Source: an uncultured Collinsella sp. | GTDB lineage: Bacteria; Actinomycetota; Coriobacteriia; Coriobacteriales; Coriobacteriaceae | Length of the DNA stretch: 29,499 bases | Reading direction: 5' to 3' | Assembly: GCA_902492855.1 (NCBI GenBank) | Contig: CABUMU010000005.1 | Location: forward strand, 1-29,499 | Shown: positions 24,677 through 29,499 of the stretch, piece by piece | Position numbering within the stretch: the first letter of the stretch is position 1 | Layout: each line of letters opens with the position of its first letter | Made by a program: the position numbers and the translations under genes | Notes under the pieces: model-generated | The model's database searches: none | What the model saw: only the letters and a program-made list of their open reading frames with translations | What the model was told of the DNA's origin: nothing

Positions 24677-24713
24677 AACCGCCACAGTGGGGACAGGCAC
24701 CTTTGTGGTGGTT
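24677..24713. repeat. Second hairpin with the GGGACAGGCACCTTTGTGG motif
   Basis: The stem AACCGCCAC / GTGGTGGTT (one mismatch) encloses the same 19 bp found at 24320-24338. It lies about 20 bases past the DeoR-family stop codon, so it may also mark the 3' end of that minus-strand transcript. Confidence 0.6.
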
Positions 24714-24735
24714 TTGGCCTTACTTCGCCCCGTTG

Positions 24736-25482
24736 CTAAACCGTGATGACGTTTTCCATCGTCTGGTACTTGGCGGGCACCTCGCCCGCGGTGATAACCG
24801 TTGCGTCACGGAAGTCCGCGAATTTTACGGGTGCCACCATGCCAAATTTGCTGGCGTCTGAGATTACGAAGCGTTTGGCGGTATGGCGCATCGAGATACG
24901 CTTTACTTGCGCTTCCTCGATATCGGGCGCCGTGAAGCCCTGCTCGGCGGCAATGCCGTTAGAACCCCAAAAGCCACAATTGAAGTTGTAACGGTCTAGG
25001 GTTGCCAGGGCATCGGGGCCAACGAGCGCCTCGGTCTCGGGCTTGAGCTCGCCACCTAACACCACGGTGCGCATGCCGCGCAAAGCAAGGTGCTGAGCAT
25101 GGAGCACGGAATCGGTCACATAGGTGACACTCTCAAGGCGCGGAAGATGCTCGATGAGCTTGAGCGTCGTCGAGCCCGAGTCGATGTATACAAAGCTCTC
25201 GGGCTCCACAAGCGCCGCCGCACGGGCGCAGATACGCTCCTTGTCGTCGTTATGGAGGTCACTGCGCTCATTGAGCGTTAGGTCGCGCGTCACGTGCGCG
25301 CGCTCAAGACTCGTCGCTCCACCGTGGACCTTGGCGATGCGGTGCGCTCGGTCGAGCGTCTGCAGGTCGCGCCGAATGGTGGACGCCGTCACGCCCAGGG
25401 TATCGGCAAGCTCTGGCACAGTAACCGAGCCAGCCCGCTGCACCATCGACACAATCGTATTGAGCCTATCTTCCGCAAGCAT
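24736..25482 (-). CDS. DeoR-family transcriptional regulator
   Basis: A 248-residue sugar-phosphate-sensing repressor type. The N-terminal helix-turn-helix (residues 1-58; VTVPELADTLGVTASTIRRDLQTLD with the family R-R-D-L) is followed by the DeoRC sensor. That includes DSGSTTLKLIEHL near 100, where sugar phosphate usually binds, VLGGELKPETEALVG, and GSNGIAAEQGFTAPDIEEAQVKR. It starts 3 bp after the stop of the Gfo/Idh/MocA oxidoreductase, so the two are one operon and this protein probably represses it. Its effector is not evident because no sugar kinase or transporter is nearby. Confidence 0.92.
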   Translation of the reverse strand: MLAEDRLNTIVSMVQRAGSVTVPELADTLGVTASTIRRDLQTLDRAHRIAKVHGGATSLERAHVTRDLTLNERSDLHNDDKERICARAAALVEPESFVYIDSGSTTLKLIEHLPRLESVTYVTDSVLHAQHLALRGMRTVVLGGELKPETEALVGPDALATLDRYNFNCGFWGSNGIAAEQGFTAPDIEEAQVKRISMRHTAKRFVISDASKFGMVAPVKFADFRDATVITAGEVPAKYQTMENVITV

Positions 25483-25485
25483 CGC

Positions 25486-26565
25486 TTACTCCTCCTCGGG
25501 GTAGACGACTCCCCAATCGGCGCGGAGCTTGGTCATGAGCTCCATCACATCAGAAGCATAATCCAGAAGCTCACGCTTGGAATCGTCGCCGGCGACGGCC
25601 TGCTCGAGGTCAGCCATCTCGTAGCACAGGGCATAAGCCTCGGTGCCCGCGGCGACCTCCTCGCGATGACCGTCCGCGGTCCACACGATCGTCGCGTGAT
25701 CGGCGCGCGGATACTCGTTGACCTCGATGTAGCACTTATCGAAGCTGATAACCGAGCGCTTGGGCTGCTTGGAGTGGAGCGTAAGGCTCACAACACCCAG
25801 CTGCTGGTCTGCATTACGGCAGACGATGCCGCCCGCAACGTCAACGCCGGTCTCACAGGTGTTGCCCAGCGAGACGACCTCAGCGGGCTGGCTTGCCATA
25901 AAGAGACGCATGACGGACAGGGCATACACGCCAATGTCGAGCATGGCGCCGCCGGCGAGACTACGGTTGTAGAACCGGTTGGTCAGGTCCCCGTACTCCT
26001 TATAGCTGCCAAAGTTGAGCTGGGCGAGGTTCATGCGACCAAAGTCGCCCGCATCCATGCGGCGGCGCAGCTCCTGATACAGCGGCATGTGAAGCACCGT
26101 GGTGGCGTCCATAAGGACGACGTTGTGCTCGTCGGCGATGGCACGCGCCTCGTCGAGCTCAGCGGAATTGAGGGTAATGGCCTTCTCGCAGAGCACGTGC
26201 TTACCAGCTGCCAGAGCGGCTCGCAGGTAGGTGATATGCGTGTTGTGCGGCGTGGTGATATAGACGGCGTCGATGTCCGGATCGGCGTAGAGGTCCTCGA
26301 CCGTCTCGTACACCTTCTCGACGCCATACTGCTCGGCAAAAGCCTGGGCTTTGGAAAGCGTACGGTTGGCGACACCCGCGAGCTTGCGGCCGGCCAGCGC
26401 GAGGGACTGGGCCATTTGGTTGGCGATAACACCGCACCCGATCACTGCCCAGCGAAGCTCGGGGGCCGTAAAGATGTCGTTTGGGAACGGCTGATTCTGG
26501 ACCGAGGCAAACGCCGCCTTTGCGGCTGCCTCGGCGTCGAGCGGAGCCTGTTTGGAATCTGCCAT
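25486..26565 (-). CDS. Gfo/Idh/MocA-family NAD(P)-dependent oxidoreductase
   Basis: 359 residues, predicted to oxidise or reduce a sugar or inositol-type substrate. The Rossmann site is LRWAVIGCGVIANQMAQSLA near residues 38-55, then YITTPHNTHITYLRAALAAGKHVLCEKA near 100-127, followed by the C-terminal beta domain (GGAMLDIGVYALSVMRL). The family EKP motif reads EKA here: the catalytic-site lysine is kept, the proline is not. A 35-residue N-terminal leader before the Rossmann fold is longer than usual. CAGGAGG precedes the ATG. It is the first gene of an operon with the DeoR-type regulator. The substrate cannot be inferred. Confidence 0.9.
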   Translation of the reverse strand: MADSKQAPLDAEAAAKAAFASVQNQPFPNDIFTAPELRWAVIGCGVIANQMAQSLALAGRKLAGVANRTLSKAQAFAEQYGVEKVYETVEDLYADPDIDAVYITTPHNTHITYLRAALAAGKHVLCEKAITLNSAELDEARAIADEHNVVLMDATTVLHMPLYQELRRRMDAGDFGRMNLAQLNFGSYKEYGDLTNRFYNRSLAGGAMLDIGVYALSVMRLFMASQPAEVVSLGNTCETGVDVAGGIVCRNADQQLGVVSLTLHSKQPKRSVISFDKCYIEVNEYPRADHATIVWTADGHREEVAAGTEAYALCYEMADLEQAVAGDDSKRELLDYASDVMELMTKLRADWGVVYPEEE

Positions 26566-26879
26566 GATGTGCCTCCTGAGTCATCGGAAGTTCTTCATTT
26601 CTAACAACCCTATAGTCGCACAATTGCGCGCGTATCTGCTCGTGTTTGCGTATTTATTTGCTTATCGGTCATTATTTAGCCATAGTTGGCAGATGTTTGC
26701 GCGGCTATGCGCATTATCGCGCAAGGCTATGCGCGTAAATGCGCATGCGACGATCCTTGTGAAACATAAAGGGACGGAACACCAAAGCCCTAAAAGACAG
26801 ACCCAGCTGTATTACTTCACCCCTCTGGGGGCATCAGACATCAAAGGATCGTCCCAAACTGCCGGCACATAGAGACTGT
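26566..26879. other. Intergenic region upstream of the oxidoreductase, with direct repeats
   Basis: No gene is supported. The 10-bp sequence GGCTATGCGC occurs at 26703-26712 and 26725-26734, exactly 22 bp apart, within a run of GCGC-rich and TTTGCG elements (about 26650-26755). These could be operator half-sites on one face of the helix for the DeoR-type regulator. No clear -10/-35 pair was found. Confidence 0.45.
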
Positions 26880-26890
26880 CCCCCCCCCCC
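26880..26890. repeat. Homopolymer of 11 C
   Basis: An uninterrupted C11 follows AGAGACTGT. It lies in non-coding DNA between the oxidoreductase upstream region and the ribosomal terminator. Confidence 0.9.
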
Positions 26891-26899
26891 AACGACTGG

Positions 26900-27023
26900 T
26901 CATTTAAGTCTGTCCCCAATGAATGGTCGTCCCCAGCTGCCGACAGAAAATGAACGCTCCCAGGTGCCGGCATTTCAACGGCCACTCATTTAAGTCTGTC
27001 CCCAATGAGTATGTCCCCAATGA
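26900..27023. repeat. Direct repeats of a 23-bp element
   Basis: TCATTTAAGTCTGTCCCC followed by AATGA occurs identically at 26900-26922 and 26986-27008; the last 12 bp recur at 27012-27023. Each full copy has short inverted ends (TCATT/AATGA; ACTCATT/AATGAGT for the second), so each can fold as a hairpin. Confidence 0.85.
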
Positions 27024-27033
27024 GTAGGGATAG

Positions 27034-27069
27034 AAAAAGGCCCGGGTGCCGTGCGGCATCCGGGCCTTT
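27034..27069 (-). terminator. Rho-independent terminator directly after rplX
   Basis: A 15-bp stem (27036-27050 with 27055-27069; AAAGGCCCGG...) has one G-T pair and loop GTGC, followed on the minus strand by TTTTTCT. It lies 27 bases past the rplX stop, so it ends the ribosomal-protein transcript here. Confidence 0.92.
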
Positions 27070-27095
27070 GCTAGCAACTTGATGTTGCGGGCAGC

Positions 27096-27401
27096 TTAGA
27101 ACTTGTGGCCGCACTTCTTGCAGACGCGCAGCTTGTTCTTGCCGTCCTTCTCGTGACCGACGCGGGTAACCTTACCGCACTCGGGGCAGACGAGATTGAC
27201 GTTGGAGGCGTCGATGGGAGCCTCCTGCGAAACGATGCCGCCCTGCTGGTTGGCAGCGTTGGGCTTGACGGCCTTCTTGACGACCGAAACGCCCTCGACA
27301 ACGACCTTGTTCTCGGCGGGGAGAGCACGCAGGACAACGCCCTGCTTGCCGCGATCCTTACCAGAGAGAACCTGGACCTTATCGCCCTTCTTGATATACA
27401 T
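27096..27401 (-). CDS. rplX: 50S ribosomal protein L24
   Basis: This 101-residue protein initiates assembly of the 50S subunit by binding 23S rRNA. The KOW motif is at the start (IKKGDKVQVLSGKDRGKQGVVLRALP). The C-terminus has a CPECG...CKKCG zinc-ribbon pattern that completes the protein, so it is not truncated. It starts 13 bp after rplN. In most bacteria rplE follows directly; here a terminator and unrelated genes follow. Confidence 0.97.
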   Translation of the reverse strand: MYIKKGDKVQVLSGKDRGKQGVVLRALPAENKVVVEGVSVVKKAVKPNAANQQGGIVSQEAPIDASNVNLVCPECGKVTRVGHEKDGKNKLRVCKKCGHKF

Positions 27402-27414
27402 ATATCTCCCCTAA

Positions 27415-27783
27415 CTACAGGGTCTCGGGAGCGAGCGAGACGATCTTCATGTACTTCTTGTCACGAAGCTCGCGAGCGACAGGCCCGAAGATACGGGTGC
27501 CGACGGGCGAACCATCGTTGTTGATGACAACGCAGGCGTTCTCATCAAAGCGAATGTAGGAGCCATCCTTGCGGCGGATCTCCTTAACGGTGCGAACGAC
27601 GACGCAACGGACAACGTCCTTCTTCTTGACGTTGGCGCCAGGGGTAGCCTCCTGGACAGCACCGATGAACACATCGCCGATGCCTGCATAACGACGCTTG
27701 GAACCGCCAAGCACCTTGATGCAGCGAATCTTGCGAGCGCCGGAGTTGTCGGCGACGTTCAGCATGGTTTGCATCTGAATCAT
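27415..27783 (-). CDS. rplN: 50S ribosomal protein L14
   Basis: 122 residues, standard length for L14, a 23S rRNA-binding protein at the subunit interface. The sequence MIQMQTMLNVADNSGARKI and the end PVARELRDKKYMKIVSLAPE are typical. GGAGG lies about ten bases before the ATG. The gap of 118 bp to rpsQ upstream is longer than elsewhere in this operon; I see no clear promoter in it. Confidence 0.98.
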   Translation of the reverse strand: MIQMQTMLNVADNSGARKIRCIKVLGGSKRRYAGIGDVFIGAVQEATPGANVKKKDVVRCVVVRTVKEIRRKDGSYIRFDENACVVINNDGSPVGTRIFGPVARELRDKKYMKIVSLAPETL

Positions 27784-27901
27784 GGTAGATGTTCCTCCGA
27801 ACTAAGAACCGAAGAGAGGTGCGCAGCCTTTATACGGCCCGTGGTATGCAAGCCAGGCATACGCACATCTTCGGAAACGTACAAGTCGTAAGAGCGACTG
27901 C

Positions 27902-28162
27902 TTATTTAGCGCGCTCGACGACCTCGATGAGGCGCCAACGCTTCATCTTGGACATAGGACGGGTCTCCATAACGCGGACGGTATCGCCCACGCCAGCCGT
28001 GCACTCCTCGTCGTGAGCGTGCAGCTTCTTGGAGCTGGTCATCATCTTGCCGTACTTGGGGTGACGCTTGCGCTCGGTGATGGTGACAACAATGGTCTTG
28101 GCACCGGAGACGGAGGTAACGACACCCGTACGGACCTTACGCGAGTTACGCGAATCAGTCAT
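27902..28162 (-). CDS. rpsQ: 30S ribosomal protein S17
   Basis: 86 residues, a 16S rRNA-binding OB-fold protein. The family sequence RKVRTGVVTSVSGAKTIVV ... KKLHAHDE ... DTVRVMETRPMSKMKRWRL is complete. AAGGAGAGAAC precedes the ATG. It lies 16 bp after rpmC in the usual order. Confidence 0.98.
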   Translation of the reverse strand: MTDSRNSRKVRTGVVTSVSGAKTIVVTITERKRHPKYGKMMTSSKKLHAHDEECTAGVGDTVRVMETRPMSKMKRWRLIEVVERAK

Positions 28163-28178
28163 GTTCTCTCCTTAGGTC

Positions 28179-28394
28179 CTACTCGGCGACAGCGGACTTC
28201 TCCGCTGCGATCTCGCGGGCGCGCTGCTCCGTGAGGACGCGAGCGATGTCCTTCTTCACGGTGTTGACGCGAGCGGTGTTGTCCAGCTGGCTGGTGGCCA
28301 TCTGGAAACGAAGGTTAAAGAGCTCGGCGCGCATTTCCTTCAGCTTCTCAACGAGCTGAGCGTCCGAGAGCTCACGAATCTCTGCGGGCTTCAT
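28179..28394 (-). CDS. rpmC: 50S ribosomal protein L29
   Basis: 71 residues, a helical protein near the peptide exit tunnel. MKPAEIRELSDAQLVEKLKEM and LFNLRFQMATSQLDNTARV are characteristic. Its ATG overlaps the rplP stop by one base (TAATG), indicating coupled translation. Confidence 0.98.
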   Translation of the reverse strand: MKPAEIRELSDAQLVEKLKEMRAELFNLRFQMATSQLDNTARVNTVKKDIARVLTEQRAREIAAEKSAVAE

Positions 28395-28897
28395 TAGTTC
28401 TCCTCCTTGGCGGCGGCGGCGTCCTCAGCAGCCCACTTGGCCTCGAGAGCGGCCTCCTCAGCCATCTCCTTCTCGATGCGCTGCTCAGCGTTCTTGGCAG
28501 CAACAATCTTGGTCTTGATGGGGAGCTTGTGCTGCGCAAGACGCAGAGCCTCGCGAGCGACCTCCTCGGGAACACCCTTGACCTCGAACATGATGCGGCC
28601 GGGCTTGACGACGGCCACCCACTCCTCGGGGTTACCCTTACCAGAACCCATGCGAGTCTCGGCAGGCTTCTTGGTGATGGGCTTATCGGGGAAGATCGTG
28701 ATGTAGACACGACCGCCACGCTTCATGTAGCGGGTCATGGCAATACGAGCGGCCTCGATCTGACGGTTGGTGATCCAATGGGCCTCGAGAGCCTGGATAC
28801 CAAACTCGCCGAAATGCAGCTCGGTATTACCCTTGGCCTGGCCCTTCATGGAGCCACGCTGCACCTTGCGGTGAAGAATACGCTTAGGGGCAAGCAC
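28394..28897 (-). CDS. rplP: 50S ribosomal protein L16 with C-terminal extension
   Basis: 167 residues; L16 sits near the A-site tRNA and the peptidyl-transferase region. The canonical part (MLAPKRILHRKVQRGSMKG ... RMGSGKGNPEEWVAVVKPG ... LAQHKLPIKTKIV) is complete by about residue 133-140. The remaining 25-30 residues form an alanine/glutamate-rich charged helix that most L16 proteins lack. The start is GTG, overlapping the rpsC stop by one base (TAGTG). Confidence 0.97.
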   Translation of the reverse strand: MLAPKRILHRKVQRGSMKGQAKGNTELHFGEFGIQALEAHWITNRQIEAARIAMTRYMKRGGRVYITIFPDKPITKKPAETRMGSGKGNPEEWVAVVKPGRIMFEVKGVPEEVAREALRLAQHKLPIKTKIVAAKNAEQRIEKEMAEEAALEAKWAAEDAAAAKEEN

Positions 28898-29499
28898 TAC
28901 TGACCCCTCCTCTCGGAGTTACGACGACGAGGACGGGAAGAGCCCTCGAGTGCAGGGTTGGGAACAGGCTGGCCCGGGAGCTTCTCGCCCAGGTAAATCC
29001 AGACCTTCACGCCGCAAGCGCCCATGGTGGTGCTGGCGACAGCCGTGCCGTAGTCGATCTTGGCACGGAGGGTGTGCAGAGGCACGCGACCCTCGCGGTA
29101 CCACTCACGACGGCCCATCTCGGCGCCGCCGAGACGACCGGAGCACTGGATACGGATGCCCTTAGCGCCGGCCTTGCGGGCGGACTGGACAGCCTTGCGC
29201 ATAGCGCGACGGAAGGCAACGCGGCCCTCGAGCTGCTCAGCGATAGACTGAGCAACGAGGTTGGCGTCGAGCTCGGGGCGCTTGATCTCGACAACGTCGA
29301 CGGAGAGCTGGCCCTTGGAGACGCCAGCGACCTTCTCGAGCTCGGTACGGAGGGTATCGATCTCGGCACCCTTCTTACCGATGACAACGCCGGGGCGAGC
29401 AGTGAGGATGATGACCTTCACCTTGTCGCCAGCGCGCTCGATCTCGACGCGGGAGACAGCTGCGCGGGAAAGACGCTTCTCGAGGTACTTACGAATCTC
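28897..29499 (-). CDS. rpsC: 30S ribosomal protein S3 (partial, N-terminus beyond window)
   Basis: 200 codons and a stop are visible; the frame is open to the window edge, so about 10-40 N-terminal residues are missing. The protein begins within EIRKYLEKRLSRAAVSRVEIERAG. It contains the KH-domain motif RPGVVIGKKGAEI and the S3 C-terminal domain GIRIQCSGRLGGAEMGRREWYREGRVPLHTLRA. S3 lines the mRNA entry channel of the 30S subunit. It overlaps rplP by one base. Confidence 0.97.
   Translation of the reverse strand, partial: EIRKYLEKRLSRAAVSRVEIERAGDKVKVIILTARPGVVIGKKGAEIDTLRTELEKVAGVSKGQLSVDVVEIKRPELDANLVAQSIAEQLEGRVAFRRAMRKAVQSARKAGAKGIRIQCSGRLGGAEMGRREWYREGRVPLHTLRAKIDYGTAVASTTMGACGVKVWIYLGEKLPGQPVPNPALEGSSRPRRRNSERRGQ

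Noticed and set aside
26552..26872. 106-codon plus-strand frame upstream of the Gfo/Idh gene
   Set aside because: It overlaps the start of the minus-strand gene, has no ribosome-binding site, and its second half runs through repetitive intergenic DNA.

Overview
The window is a high-GC (roughly 60% by eye) bacterial chromosome segment. Gene content and protein sequences (S10-operon ribosomal proteins, a YgfK/SsnA/molybdenum-hydroxylase purine cluster, U32 peptidase, NAT permease) suggest an anaerobic gut actinobacterium of the class Coriobacteriia, most likely a Collinsella. That placement is recollection-based inference, not a search result. No tRNA, rRNA, insertion sequence or CRISPR array was recognised.

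Layout. (1) 1-4594, minus strand: a type I restriction-modification operon hsdR-hsdM-hsdS, with hsdS cut by the window edge. (2) 4786-5520, minus: a DEDDh 3'-5' exonuclease with related palindromic elements on both sides. (3) 5978-6358: the decayed remnant of a DUF4143-type ATPase, then a 23-bp tandem repeat, then an intact ATPase of another family (6503-7894) whose promoter region carries a 25-bp perfect inverted repeat. (4) 8021-9839: two arrays of palindromic repeats (4 + 4 units, each exactly 46 bp, period 61-62 bp) enclosing an AbiEi/DUF559-like gene. Regions 1-4 look like an accessory island of defence and mobile-type genes.

(5) 9962-19337, minus: a catabolic operon whose order of transcription is NAT-family purine permease, ssnA aminohydrolase, ygfK Fe-S flavoprotein, a four-cluster ferredoxin, and a fused 2Fe-2S/molybdopterin hydroxylase, closed by a terminator. 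A YheO/DauR-type regulator (19690-20346) is divergent from it and is the obvious candidate regulator. The likely flow is purine uptake, hydroxylation by the Mo enzyme, electron transfer through the ferredoxin to the YgfK flavin and pyridine-nucleotide sites, and hydrolytic deamination by SsnA. The usual separate FAD subunit (YgfM-like) is absent here.

(6) 20459-24306: ridA (minus), then a plus-strand pair, U32-family protein and RluA-family pseudouridine synthase, probably an RNA-modification operon. (7) 24306-24713: intergenic region with three 57-bp palindromic units bracketed by two copies of another hairpin. (8) 24736-26565, minus: Gfo/Idh/MocA oxidoreductase and DeoR-family regulator in one operon. 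(9) 27096-29499, minus: the S10 ribosomal-protein operon, rpsC (cut by the edge)-rplP-rpmC-rpsQ-rplN-rplX. It ends at a strong terminator directly after rplX instead of continuing into rplE and the rest of the spc operon.

The most unusual material is non-coding: at least three unrelated families of regularly sized palindromic repeats, and the long palindrome at 7910-7965.
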